A stretch of 64,000 nucleotides of DNA from Nocardioides sp. Arc9.136 (GCF_030506255.1 NZ_CP113431.1:4350288-4414287), one strand, 5' to 3'. Positions 1 through 8,401 are shown, counted from the first letter of the stretch. The notes: generated by a model not told the origin, from the sequence alone. Program-made: numbers and translations.

Positions 1-630
1 GAGCTGGGCGAGGGTCGCGCCGGTCCCGTGCCCGTGCAGCACGACGTGGGTGGCGTGCGGGGGCTGGTCGTCCTCGTGGGACCGGTCGGCGAAGCGGTAG
101 ACACCCGAGTAGAGGTGCTGGACGACCTGGTGCAGCATCGTCGCCTGCGCTCCCAGGCAGGTCGCGTTGCCGTCGGCCAGCGGGCTGCGGTCGTAGCCCA
201 GCCGGTCCAGCACCAGCGAGGTCTCCCCGCGGCGCGCGAGCCTCGTCGCGTAGTCCACGCCCGGCACCCGCCGGAGGTTCCAGAACCACGCGCCGGTGCC
301 GGCGTCGTGCACGAGCACGTTCACCCTGACCTTCGCGCCGGCCCCGGCCACCGCTCGTCGCGGACCCACCAGGCGGCCGCGCAGCACGTGCGCCCGGTTG
401 TCGGAGAGGCACAGTGCCGACGTCTCGTTCGCGTTGCTGACGTCGAACTCCACCGGCCGGCTCACCACCCGCGCGGGCCTGACGGCCGGGGCGCCCGGCC
501 CCGCCACCTCGGTCACCCGGGCCGGCGCCGGGCGGACGGCCGGCTCGGCGTACGACGGGACGGCGAGGGCGGCGCCGCCGAGAGCGAGCCCGACGAGACC
601 CACGAGGACGGAGACGGCACGCTGACGCAT
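1..630 (-). CDS. Secreted alpha/beta-hydrolase-fold protein, C-terminus outside window
   Basis: Reading leftward from an ATG at 630, 210 codons stay open to the window edge, so the 3' part is missing. Residues 1-28 form a signal peptide (MRQRAV, then a hydrophobic stretch ending near SYAEP). The rest resembles secreted actinobacterial alpha/beta hydrolases: an oxyanion-side segment VLVHDAGTGAWFWNL, then RLGYDRSP, then the strand leading to the nucleophile elbow. That elbow reads GHGTG where the family normally has GHSxG, so the catalytic serine appears to be glycine. The gene would then be a non-catalytic hydrolase-fold protein, or use another residue. A 7-3-7 palindrome lies against the start codon and probably controls it. 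Substrate unknown. Confidence 0.7.
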   Translation of the reverse strand, partial: MRQRAVSVLVGLVGLALGGAALAVPSYAEPAVRPAPARVTEVAGPGAPAVRPARVVSRPVEFDVSNANETSALCLSDNRAHVLRGRLVGPRRAVAGAGAKVRVNVLVHDAGTGAWFWNLRRVPGVDYATRLARRGETSLVLDRLGYDRSPLADGNATCLGAQATMLHQVVQHLYSGVYRFADRSHEDDQPPHATHVVLHGHGTGATLAQL

Positions 631-633
631 GCT

Positions 634-650
634 GTTGAACGTAGTTCAAC
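634..650. promoter_or_regulatory. Perfect inverted repeat, probable operator of the adjacent secreted hydrolase gene
   Basis: GTTGAAC-GTA-GTTCAAC is a perfect 7-bp inverted repeat with a 3-bp spacer, ending 3 bp upstream of the leftward ATG at 630. The size and symmetry are typical of TetR-type operators, and its position over the start region suggests repression. No TetR gene is in the window, so the cognate regulator is unknown. Confidence 0.5.
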
Positions 651-725
651 ACTCTCGACGGCGACAGACCGTCGGTATGTGACCTTCGGCTCGCCGGTCG
701 ACCGCGACCCCGCCCCCGCGGGCGC

Positions 726-1844
726 TCAGCCGGCCAGCACCTCGTCGAGCGCGACCGCGTCGATCCCGACGGCCTCCCCGACCGGGGCGTTGGTCAGCTG
801 CCCCGCACGGGTGTTCAGGCCCAGCGCGAGCGAGGCGTCCTCCCGGCACGCCCGCGCCCAGCCCTTGTCGGCCAGCGCCACGACGTAGGGCAACGTCGCG
901 TTGGTCAACGCATACGTCGAGGTGTTCGGCACCGCCCCCGGCATGTTCGCCACGCAGTAGAACGTCGACCCGTGCACCTGGTACGTCGGGTCCGCGTGCG
1001 TCGTGGGCCGGGTGTCCTCGAAGCACCCACCCTGGTCCACCGCGATGTCGACCAGCACCGAACCCGGCTTCATCCGCGAGACCAGCTCGTTGGTCACCAG
1101 CTTCGGCGCCGCCGCACCCGGGATCAGCACCGCACCGATCACCAGGTCGGCCTCGGTCACCTGCTGCTCGATCGCCAGCTTCGAGGACGCCAACCCGTGC
1201 ACCCGGTTGTTGTAGCGCCAGAACGACATCCGCAGCTTGTCCAGGTCGGTGTCGAGCAGCGTCACGTCCGCACCCATGCCCAACGCGATGTTCGCGGCGT
1301 TCTGCCCGCTGACACCGGCACCGATGATGACGACCTTCGCGTTCGCCACACCACCGACACCACCCATCAGCACCCCACGGCCACCCTCGGCCTTGAGCAG
1401 GCTGTGCGCACCGACCTGCGGGGCCAGGCAACCCGCGACCTCCGACATCGGGTACAGCAACGGCAGCCCGCCCGAGGGCAGCTGCACCGTCTCGTAGGCG
1501 ATGCCGGTGACCTTGGTGGCCAACAGCTGCTCGGTCAACGGCTTGTCGGCCGCCAGGTGCAGATAGGTGAACAACGTCAGGTCCTCACGCAACCGGTGGT
1601 ACTCCTCAGCCACCGGCTCCTTGACCTTCAACACCATCTCCGCCGCACCCCACGTCTCGTCGGCGTCCCCGACGATCCTCGCGCCCGCCGCGACGTACTC
1701 CTCGTCCGGGATCGACGACCCCACACCCGCACCCGCCTCGACCACCACCTCATGGCCGTGCGCGACCAGCTCGTGCACCCCGATCGGCGTGATCGCGACG
1801 CGGTACTCGTGGTTCTTGACTTCCTTTGGCACGCCGATGCGCAT
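726..1844 (-). CDS. ald: Alanine dehydrogenase (NAD-dependent)
   Basis: Cytoplasmic enzyme interconverting L-alanine with pyruvate, ammonia and NADH. The 372-residue length is standard. The N-terminus MRIGVPKEVKNHEYRVA is a family hallmark. The active-site Lys and His are visible in KVKEP (Lys75) and YLHLA (His96), and the Rossmann loop GAGVSGQNAA lies near residue 172. AGGAG sits six bases before the ATG. It follows, after a 150-bp gap, the operon headed by an omega-aminotransferase. Transaminases of that class usually take pyruvate as acceptor, so Ald would regenerate pyruvate and release ammonium, as in taurine or beta-alanine routes. A role in nitrogen or redox balance independent of the operon is also possible. 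Confidence 0.95.
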   Translation of the reverse strand: MRIGVPKEVKNHEYRVAITPIGVHELVAHGHEVVVEAGAGVGSSIPDEEYVAAGARIVGDADETWGAAEMVLKVKEPVAEEYHRLREDLTLFTYLHLAADKPLTEQLLATKVTGIAYETVQLPSGGLPLLYPMSEVAGCLAPQVGAHSLLKAEGGRGVLMGGVGGVANAKVVIIGAGVSGQNAANIALGMGADVTLLDTDLDKLRMSFWRYNNRVHGLASSKLAIEQQVTEADLVIGAVLIPGAAAPKLVTNELVSRMKPGSVLVDIAVDQGGCFEDTRPTTHADPTYQVHGSTFYCVANMPGAVPNTSTYALTNATLPYVVALADKGWARACREDASLALGLNTRAGQLTNAPVGEAVGIDAVALDEVLAG

Positions 1845-1896
1845 GTCTGGCTCCTGGATCTGGGTGAGGTGGCTGTGGGTGGTGGCCCCGAGACGG

Positions 1897-1945
1897 GCCC
1901 CGGGAGATGAGCCCCGGGAGATGAGCCCCGAGATGAGCCCCGAGA
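1897..1945. repeat. Short tandem repeat upstream of ald
   Basis: Two exact 14-bp copies of GCCCCGGGAGATGA (1897-1910, 1911-1924) are followed by a 12-bp shortened copy (1925-1936) and a partial fourth. They lie in the 150-bp gap between the 3' end of the upstream operon and ald, so they would be in the ald leader. Slipped-strand copy-number variation is possible; function unknown. Confidence 0.75.
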
Positions 1946-1994
1946 GGCGCCCCCGGCGGTGGCCGCCGGGGGGGTGGAGCGGGTGCTGCGTGGG

Positions 1995-2921
1995 TCAGCC
2001 GGTGACTGCGCCGGCGACCCGCATGAGCGCGCGGTCCCGGCTCAGGACGTTGGCCGCCCACTCGTCCGGGTGCTGCTCGGCGTGGAGGTCGTCCGCGACG
2101 CGGGCGACCAGCTCCGCCGGCCACTCCTCGACCTCGCCGTGCTCGGCGCCCATGCGGAGGTACGCCGGGCCCATCAGCTCGGCGTGCCGGGTGAGTCCGC
2201 CGCGCGTGTTGAGGTCGGCGGTGGCGAACGGCCCGAGGACGGCCCACCGGCGGCCGAGCCCCTGGCTCACGACCCGGTCGACGTCCGTGGCCGAGGCGAC
2301 CCCGTCGCGCACGAGCCGGTAGGCCTCGCGCAGGAGGGCGCCCTGGAGGCGGTTGAAGAGGAAGCCCTCGACCTCCCGCTCGACCCGGACCGGCGCCATG
2401 CCGGCGGCGAGCAGCAGGGCGTGGGTCCGCTCGACGGTGTCGGCGGAGGTGAACTCCGCGGGAACCAGCTCGGCGACCGGGAGCAGGTAGGGCGGGTTGC
2501 CCGGGTGGACGACGAGGCACCGGTCGCGGCCGGGGAGGTCGGCGGCGAACCGGGAGACCGGCATCATCGACGAGGAGGACGCGAGCACCGCGGTCGGCGA
2601 CGCGACCCGGTCGAGCACGGCGAAGAGCTCGCGCTTGACCTCCTCGGACTCCACGACGCACTCCTGGACGTGGACGGCCGGGCCGACGACCTCGGCGAGG
2701 TCGTCACCGACCTCGACCCGCGAGGCGAGGGCCTCCGGATCCGCGAGGAGTCCGTGGGCGGCCAGCTCGTCGGCCCGCTCCCGCACCTCGCGGGGCACGA
2801 GGTCCCGGCGGGCGGCGTCCACGTCGTGGACCCGTACCTGGTGCCCGGCGCGGGCGAAGACCACGGCCCACGCGACGCCGATGCTGCCGGCGCCGACGAC
2901 GGCGACCGCGGAGCCGCTCAC
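1995..2921 (-). CDS. 3-hydroxyacyl-CoA dehydrogenase-family NAD(P)-dependent oxidoreductase
   Basis: 308-residue protein with an N-terminal Rossmann domain (VAVVGAGSIGVAW, residues 5-17) and the helical C-terminal domain of the 3HCDH family. HPGNPPYLLP matches the catalytic His region of this family (normally HPxNPP), and EGFLFNRLQ is the conserved dimerisation segment. The size fits the single-domain lambda-crystallin/L-gulonate-3-dehydrogenase/carnitine-dehydrogenase branch rather than beta-oxidation proteins. The GTG start at 2921 overlaps the stop of the gcvPB-like gene by 4 bp (GTGA), so it is the last coupled gene of the aminotransferase operon. It probably oxidises a hydroxy-acid intermediate of that pathway; substrate unknown. 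Confidence 0.8.
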   Translation of the reverse strand: MSGSAVAVVGAGSIGVAWAVVFARAGHQVRVHDVDAARRDLVPREVRERADELAAHGLLADPEALASRVEVGDDLAEVVGPAVHVQECVVESEEVKRELFAVLDRVASPTAVLASSSSMMPVSRFAADLPGRDRCLVVHPGNPPYLLPVAELVPAEFTSADTVERTHALLLAAGMAPVRVEREVEGFLFNRLQGALLREAYRLVRDGVASATDVDRVVSQGLGRRWAVLGPFATADLNTRGGLTRHAELMGPAYLRMGAEHGEVEEWPAELVARVADDLHAEQHPDEWAANVLSRDRALMRVAGAVTG

Positions 2922-4468
2922 GCGCGGCCCTGCTTGCGCAGGTGCGCCCGCCAGGTCGTGGCCCAGCGGTCGGGGTCGTCGAGCGAGGAGCCGTCGATCT
3001 GGCCGACGACCTGGTGGTGCGGCGAGGTGCGGACCAGCTCGGGGTCGGCCCGGCCCTCCTCGAGCACGTGCGCCATCACGTCGATCCAGTAGTCGATGTC
3101 CTCCAGCGACCACGTCTCGCCGGCCTCGGGGGTGAACGGCTCCGGAACGATCCACGGCTCGTGGCTCATCCAGAACGCGTCGATGCCGTGGTCGGTCATC
3201 CGGTTCTGGACGTCGGCGGCGGTGAGCCCCGTCTCGGCGGTGTACTCCTCGAGGCTGAAGCGGGTCATCTCCAGCCGGTGCTGGGTGGCCTCCGGCACCG
3301 ACTTGGTGACGCCGCGCAGCCCGAGCAGCCGCTTCTCCATGTAGTTGTTGGCGAGCACCGAGAGGTCGGCCGCCTCCTTGATGCCGTCGCCGCCCATGGC
3401 CAGCAGCCAGGAGTAGGCCTTGACGACCTGGTTGACGTTGCCGAGGTACTCGCGCACCCGTCCGACACCGCGCTCGTTCTCGCGGCGCACGAACCCGTCG
3501 GGCGTCTCCTCGACCAGCGGACCGGGGAGGTACGGCGCGAGCTCGGCCGTGCAGCCGTAGGCGCCGACCGCCGGCCCGCCGCCGCCCTTCGGCACGCCGA
3601 AGGTCTTGTGCAGCATGAACATGCAGGCGTCGAAGCCGAGCTCGGCGGCTCGCAGCCGGCCCATCACGCCGTTGAAGTTGGCGTGGTCGTAGAAGCAGAG
3701 CCCGCCGACCTCGTGGACGGTGCGCACCCACTCCTTGACGTGGGGGTTGTAGATGCCCATGTCGTCGGGGTTGTTCATCATCAGCGCCGCCGTGCGCTCG
3801 GAGACGACCGCCTTCAGGGCGTCGAGCGAGGGGTAGCCGTCGGCCTCGACCGGGAGCGTGATGATGTCGAACCCGGCCGCGGACGCCGTGGCGGGGTTGC
3901 AGGGGTGGGCCTGGGCGGTCGTGATGATCTCGCGCCGGGTCCCGAGCTCCCCGCGGTCGGCGAAGTAGGCACGGGTGACCGCGGCGTGGGTGAACGCCGC
4001 GGCCGCGCCGCCGCCGGGCTGGAAGACGAAGCGGTCCATGCCCGAGAGCCCGCGCAGCATCAGGTCGAAGCGGTGCACCGCCTCGAGCAGGCCCTGGATC
4101 GTGCTGTCGTCCTGGTCGGGATGGATCTCGGCCAGGCCGTCGCGGGCGGCGAGCTGCTCGTTGAGGCGGGGGTTGTACTTCATGGTGCAGGTGCCGAACA
4201 GGCTGATCCCCACCATCCCCATCGTCTCCTGGGAGAGGTGGAGGTAGTGGCGCAGGACGTCGGGCTCGGCCACCTCGGGCAGCGCCGGGGCGACCGCGCG
4301 CAGCAGGCCGGCCGGGAGCGCCGCTGCCGGGTCGAGCGCCTCGATCGGCTCGGGGGGAACGTTGCCGCGGCGCCCGGCGCCGCTCATCTCCATGATGAGC
4401 GGCTCGTCCCAGACCGGGGCCTGGTACCGGCGCAGTCGTGCCGCCGCGGAGGGAGTGGTCTCGGTCAT
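2918..4468 (-). CDS. gcvPB: Glycine dehydrogenase (decarboxylating) subunit 2-like PLP protein
   Basis: 516-residue homologue of the C-terminal half of the glycine cleavage P-protein. The PLP lysine is visible in LHKTFGVPKGGGG (Lys288). The GxCTMKYNP segment near residue 92 and the NPATA segment are typical of GcvPB. Several normally constant positions differ from the canonical enzyme as I recall it: AHPCNPATA for SAHGTNPATA, YDHANFN for YDGANLN, and GVPKGGGG for STPHGGGG. It is coupled to gcvPA by ATGA overlap and to the dehydrogenase by GTGA. No lipoyl H-protein, T-protein or L-protein gene is in the window, so it may decarboxylate or transform another amino acid. Family certain, substrate uncertain. 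Confidence 0.85.
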   Translation of the reverse strand: MTETTPSAAARLRRYQAPVWDEPLIMEMSGAGRRGNVPPEPIEALDPAAALPAGLLRAVAPALPEVAEPDVLRHYLHLSQETMGMVGISLFGTCTMKYNPRLNEQLAARDGLAEIHPDQDDSTIQGLLEAVHRFDLMLRGLSGMDRFVFQPGGGAAAAFTHAAVTRAYFADRGELGTRREIITTAQAHPCNPATASAAGFDIITLPVEADGYPSLDALKAVVSERTAALMMNNPDDMGIYNPHVKEWVRTVHEVGGLCFYDHANFNGVMGRLRAAELGFDACMFMLHKTFGVPKGGGGPAVGAYGCTAELAPYLPGPLVEETPDGFVRRENERGVGRVREYLGNVNQVVKAYSWLLAMGGDGIKEAADLSVLANNYMEKRLLGLRGVTKSVPEATQHRLEMTRFSLEEYTAETGLTAADVQNRMTDHGIDAFWMSHEPWIVPEPFTPEAGETWSLEDIDYWIDVMAHVLEEGRADPELVRTSPHHQVVGQIDGSSLDDPDRWATTWRAHLRKQGRA

Positions 4469-5847
4469 GACAGCACCTCTTTCAGGGCCTGCACCAGGTG
4501 GTCGATGTCGTCGGCGGTGTGGATCTCGGTCACGCAGAACAGGGCGGACTGACCCAGCCAGGGGAAGTCCGCGGAGAGGTCCTTGCCGCCGAAGATCCCG
4601 TGCTCGCGCAGGCCGGCGTTGACCTCCGCGACGGTGCGGCCGGTGGCGGTGAGGTCGACGACGAACTCCTTGAAGAAGCTGTCGGGCCAGCGCACCTCGA
4701 CGCCGTCGACCTCGGCGACCCGCCCCGCGGCGTACCGCGCGTTGGACAGGATCGTCCGGCCGAGCTCGGCGAAGCCCTCGGGGCCGAGCAGGGCCATGTA
4801 GACGGCGTTGGCGACGGTCCACAGGTAGACCGAGTTGCCGGTCCAGTCGTTGCCGTCCTCGCGGGAGCCGTAGGACGTCTGGTGGAACAGCGCCATGCCG
4901 AAGGTCCGCTCCCCGCGGACGGTCTCGGCCAGGCTGACCTGGAGCGTGGGGTACTCCCGCGCGTAGCGCTCCTCGTCACGGGTGGCGATGAACCCGCCCA
5001 CGCCGCCGCCGGCGTGGAGGTGCACACCGAGGGGCTGGGTCGAGCCGACGACGATGTCGGCGCCGAGGTCGCCGGGCGCCGCGAGCAGCCCCAGCGAGAC
5101 CGGGTCCACGCCGAGGACGGTCTCGGTGCCGTTGGCACGGCAGGCCGCGGCGATCTCCGCCGTCGCGGTCTCGACCACGCCGAGGTGGTTGGGCGTCTCG
5201 AGGTAGACCGCCGCGGTGTCCGCGTCGAGGGCCAGCGCGGAGACGTCGACGCAGCCCGTGGCCGGGTCGACGTCGACGAGCCGCACCGCGATCGGCTGGT
5301 TGCCCTCCGCCAGGCCGCAGTAGGTGCGGATCACCGCGAGGCGCTCGGGGGAGATCGAGGCCGGTACGACGACCTCGCCACGACCGGTGAGCCGGGCCGC
5401 CATCCGCAGCGCGTTGCCCGCGGCGGCGCCCCAGCTGTAGACCGGCAGGCCGACGAAGTCCATGCCGAGCAGCTCGCCGAGCATGGAGGCGTACTCGAAC
5501 CAGGCCTGGTTGCGGCCGAGGTCGGAGGACGGCGTGCCCCAGACCGGGGTGAGGAACTCGCTGCGGCCCACGATCTCGTCGACGACGGCCGGCACGTGGT
5601 GCTGCCAGGTCCCGGCGCCGAGGAAGCTGAGGTTCCCGACGCAGTCGTCGTTGCGGTCGACCAGCGTGCGCACGCGGCGGCGCAGGGTCGCCTCCGACCT
5701 GATCCCGGGGGCGAGGCCGTTGCCGGAACGGGAGACGTGGTCGGCCGGGATCTGCTCGAACAGCTCCTCGACGTCGTCCACGCCGACGTACGCCAGCATC
5801 CTGGCCTTGGCCTCGGCCGTGGAGTTGGGCATGTAGGGATGTGCCAC
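4465..5847 (-). CDS. gcvPA: Glycine dehydrogenase (decarboxylating) subunit 1-like PLP protein
   Basis: 460 residues from a GTG at 5847, chosen because AGAGGAG lies five bases upstream and because the N-terminus VAHPYMPNSTAEAKARML aligns with GcvPA starts; an in-frame GTG at 5874 would add nine residues. SFLGAGTWQHHVPAVV and RSEFLTP are family landmarks. The segments that face the active site differ from typical GcvPA: TPVWGTPSSDLGRNQAWFEY replaces the usual TxYTPYQPE...LQALFEYQ, and VYSWGAAAGNA replaces YDGATALAEA. It would form the alpha2beta2 P-protein with the overlapping gcvPB. Split P-proteins are unusual for actinobacteria, which normally carry one fused GcvP. Confidence 0.83.
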   Translation of the reverse strand: MAHPYMPNSTAEAKARMLAYVGVDDVEELFEQIPADHVSRSGNGLAPGIRSEATLRRRVRTLVDRNDDCVGNLSFLGAGTWQHHVPAVVDEIVGRSEFLTPVWGTPSSDLGRNQAWFEYASMLGELLGMDFVGLPVYSWGAAAGNALRMAARLTGRGEVVVPASISPERLAVIRTYCGLAEGNQPIAVRLVDVDPATGCVDVSALALDADTAAVYLETPNHLGVVETATAEIAAACRANGTETVLGVDPVSLGLLAAPGDLGADIVVGSTQPLGVHLHAGGGVGGFIATRDEERYAREYPTLQVSLAETVRGERTFGMALFHQTSYGSREDGNDWTGNSVYLWTVANAVYMALLGPEGFAELGRTILSNARYAAGRVAEVDGVEVRWPDSFFKEFVVDLTATGRTVAEVNAGLREHGIFGGKDLSADFPWLGQSALFCVTEIHTADDIDHLVQALKEVLS

Positions 5848-5870
5848 TCGGGCTCCTCTCGTCACGCGGC

Positions 5871-6974
5871 TCACGCCACGACCCTCAGGACGGTGCTGCG
5901 GGACGGCCCCGTGCGCACCCGGCGGTAGCCGACCAGGCGGGATGCCAGGCCGGGGTCGTCGATGTCGACGTGGAGCACCGGCTGGGCCAGCGCGTCCACC
6001 TTCGCAGGGGTCGCCAGGACCTCGATCCGGTCGGTGCCGACCGCGGCCAGGACGGCCGGCGACAGCTGCTGGTTGCCGCGGCCGAGCAGGAAGCCCTGAC
6101 CTCCCACCACGCCGAGGACCAGGCCGGCCCGGGGGTGCTCGGCGAGCAGGGCGAGCAGGTCGGCCTCGCTGGCGTCCACGGCCACCGAGCGCCCGTCGAG
6201 GACGGCGTCGACGCCCAGCGCCGTCGTGGGCACGCCCAGCGCGGCTCCGACCTCGGCCACCGTGGTGCCCGGCCCCAGGAGGTAGAGCCGGCCGGGCTCC
6301 ATCTCCGCGGCGACCCGGCGGGCCAGCGCGGCGGCGTCGTCGGTGGCGGTGCCCGCCGTGCCCTTGCGCGCCTGCACCGCCGAGCGCACCGCGGGCACCT
6401 GCACGGTGCCGTGCAGGCGCACGTCGCCGGCCTCGTCGCGGTCGACGACCTCGGCGGGCCGGGTGGCGGTCTCGTCACCGGCCAGGAAGCGGGCGGCGGC
6501 GGCGGCCGCCGCCTCCGGCGTGGTGCCGAAGACGCCGGAGTGCATCTTCACCCCGGCCGGGACGCCGAGCACGGGCACGTCACCGACAACGGCGGCGACG
6601 TCGCGCGCGGTGCCGTCACCGCCGACGAAGAGCACCAGCCCCACGCCCGACCGGACCATCGCCCGGACGGCCTCGCGGGTGTCCTCGGCGTCGGTGCCGG
6701 AGCGCGCGCGCCCGGGGCGCGTCGGCAGCTCCGTGACGTCCCACCCCCGGTCGCGCAGGTGGTCCACCCCGAGGACCCCGCCGCCGGCCACGACCCGCAG
6801 GTGCGGCGCCAGCTGCTGGAGGCGGGCGAGCGCCCGGTCGGCCCGGGCGGGGGCGACCGGGACGGCGCCCCGCTCGAGGGCGCGGTCCAGCCGGCCGTCG
6901 GTCCCGTGCAGGCCGACCCGGCCGCCCATCCCGGCGACCGGGTTGACGACGAGGCCGAGGACCGGACCGCTCAC
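5871..6974 (-). CDS. ATP-NAD kinase-like (AcoX-type) protein
   Basis: 367 residues. The N-terminal VVNPVAGMGGRVGLHGTDG and the central LVLFVGGDGTARDV are signatures of the NAD kinase/diacylglycerol kinase fold (GGDGT is the phosphate-binding motif), and GVPAGVKMHSGVF is the adjacent conserved strand. It belongs to the long-chain COG3199-like branch that includes AcoX of acetoin operons, not the housekeeping NAD kinase. GTG start at 6974 overlaps the aminotransferase stop by 4 bp; 23 bp separate it from gcvPA. It may adjust the NAD/NADP pool for the dehydrogenases of this operon or phosphorylate a pathway intermediate. The role of this family is poorly established. Confidence 0.75.
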   Translation of the reverse strand: MSGPVLGLVVNPVAGMGGRVGLHGTDGRLDRALERGAVPVAPARADRALARLQQLAPHLRVVAGGGVLGVDHLRDRGWDVTELPTRPGRARSGTDAEDTREAVRAMVRSGVGLVLFVGGDGTARDVAAVVGDVPVLGVPAGVKMHSGVFGTTPEAAAAAAARFLAGDETATRPAEVVDRDEAGDVRLHGTVQVPAVRSAVQARKGTAGTATDDAAALARRVAAEMEPGRLYLLGPGTTVAEVGAALGVPTTALGVDAVLDGRSVAVDASEADLLALLAEHPRAGLVLGVVGGQGFLLGRGNQQLSPAVLAAVGTDRIEVLATPAKVDALAQPVLHVDIDDPGLASRLVGYRRVRTGPSRSTVLRVVA

Positions 6975-8350
6975 GCGAGGCCGAGCTCTCGGCACACGTC
7001 GTCGAGGGCCTGGCGGGTCCCCGCCACCATCTGGTCCAGCTCGGCCTCGGTGACCACGAACGGCGGCGAGAAGGAGATCGTGTCGGCATTCGGCAGCGCC
7101 CGGGTGATGACCCCGAGCTCGCGGGCCCGCTTGACCAGCGCGCCGGCGACCTTGCCGCGCGGCTCGAAGCGGCGCAGGCCCTCCTGGGACTCCACCAGCT
7201 CGACGGCGCCGACCAGGCCGTGCCCGCGGACCTCCCCGACCAGGGGGTGGCCCTCGAAGGCCTCCCGGAGGCGGGCGTGCAGGTGGTCGCCGCGCGCCTT
7301 GGCCTGACCCATCAGCCCGTCGCGCTCGATGATGTCGAGGTTCGTGAGCGCGGCGGTCGCGGCCAGCGGGTGCGCGGAGTAGGTGTAGCCGTGGCTGAAG
7401 AGCCCGTAGGTGTCCGAGCCCGACGCGATGACGTCCCAGACGGCGTCGGAGACCAGGCAGGCCGACAGCGGGACGTAGGCCGAGGTGATGCCCTTGGCCA
7501 CGGTCATCAGGTCCGGCTCCATGCCGAACGCCTGGGAGCCGAACCACTCGCCGGTGCGGCCGAAGCCGCAGACGACCTCGTCGGCGATGAGCAGCACGTC
7601 GTGCTTGCGCAGCACCTCCTGGATCGCCGGGAAGTACGACGCCGGGGGCACGATCACGCCGCCGGCCGCCTGCAGCGGCTCGGCGATGAAGGCGGCGACC
7701 GTCTCGGGCCCCTCGGCGATGATCTGCTCGTCGAGCTCGCGGGCGAGGCGGGCGACGAACTGCTCCTCGCTCTCCCCCTCCTGGCCCTCGAAGCGGTGGT
7801 GGGGCGCGCGGGCGAAGCGGACCATCGGCAGCGGCAGGTCGAAGCCGGTGTGCATGCCGGGGAGGCCGCACAGGCTGCCGGACATGACGGTGACGCCGTG
7901 GTAGCCCCGCTCGCGGGAGATGATCTTCTTCTTCTCCGGGCGGCCCAGGACGTTGTTGTAGTACCAGACCAGCTTGACCTGCGTGTCGTTCGCGTCCGAG
8001 CCGCTGTTGCCGAAGAAGACCTTCGCCATCCGGCCCGGGGCCTCGGTCACCAGACGGTGCGCGAGCCGCGCGACCGGCTCGTTCCCCATCGAGGCGAAGG
8101 TGTGGTAGTAGGCCAGCGTCCGGGTCTGGGCGGCCAACGCCTCGGCCATCTCCTCGTTGCCGTAGCCGATGTTGACGCACCACAGGCCGGCCATCGCGTC
8201 GAGGTACTCCCGGCCCGACACGTCGACGAGCGTCGACCCGCGCCCGCTGGCGATCATCAGCGGCCCGGTGCGCTCGTGGTCCTTCGCGTGCGTGAAGGGG
8301 TGGAAGAAGTACTGGCGGTCGAGGTCGTCGACGTTGCTCGCGATCGTCAT
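6971..8350 (-). CDS. Class III omega-aminotransferase (PLP)
   Basis: 459-residue fold-type I transaminase. FHPFTHAKDHE and GLWCVNIGYGNEEM are N-terminal substrate-cup motifs typical of the omega-amino acid/putrescine/taurine:pyruvate aminotransferase group. LIADEVVCGFGRTG contains the PLP Asp, and TVAKGITSAYVP contains the PLP lysine. The start could be ATG 8350 (AGG five bases before) or ATG 8362; both lack strong Shine-Dalgarno sequences. It is the first gene of the operon and probably converts a terminal amine to an aldehyde with pyruvate as acceptor. The divergent semialdehyde dehydrogenase and nearby alanine dehydrogenase fit that scheme. Exact amine not deducible. Confidence 0.88.
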   Translation of the reverse strand: MTIASNVDDLDRQYFFHPFTHAKDHERTGPLMIASGRGSTLVDVSGREYLDAMAGLWCVNIGYGNEEMAEALAAQTRTLAYYHTFASMGNEPVARLAHRLVTEAPGRMAKVFFGNSGSDANDTQVKLVWYYNNVLGRPEKKKIISRERGYHGVTVMSGSLCGLPGMHTGFDLPLPMVRFARAPHHRFEGQEGESEEQFVARLARELDEQIIAEGPETVAAFIAEPLQAAGGVIVPPASYFPAIQEVLRKHDVLLIADEVVCGFGRTGEWFGSQAFGMEPDLMTVAKGITSAYVPLSACLVSDAVWDVIASGSDTYGLFSHGYTYSAHPLAATAALTNLDIIERDGLMGQAKARGDHLHARLREAFEGHPLVGEVRGHGLVGAVELVESQEGLRRFEPRGKVAGALVKRARELGVITRALPNADTISFSPPFVVTEAELDQMVAGTRQALDDVCRELGLA

Positions 8351-8401
8351 GTCTGCCTGCATCTCGGGAGTCCGGTGAGTCCTGGGAACCGTAGCACTTT
8401 T

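Noticed and set aside
1845..1994. Glycine riboswitch before ald or the gcv-like genes
   Set aside because: The leader contains only the tandem GA-rich repeat and no recognisable paired aptamer structure, and the gcv-like genes are internal to a tightly packed operon.
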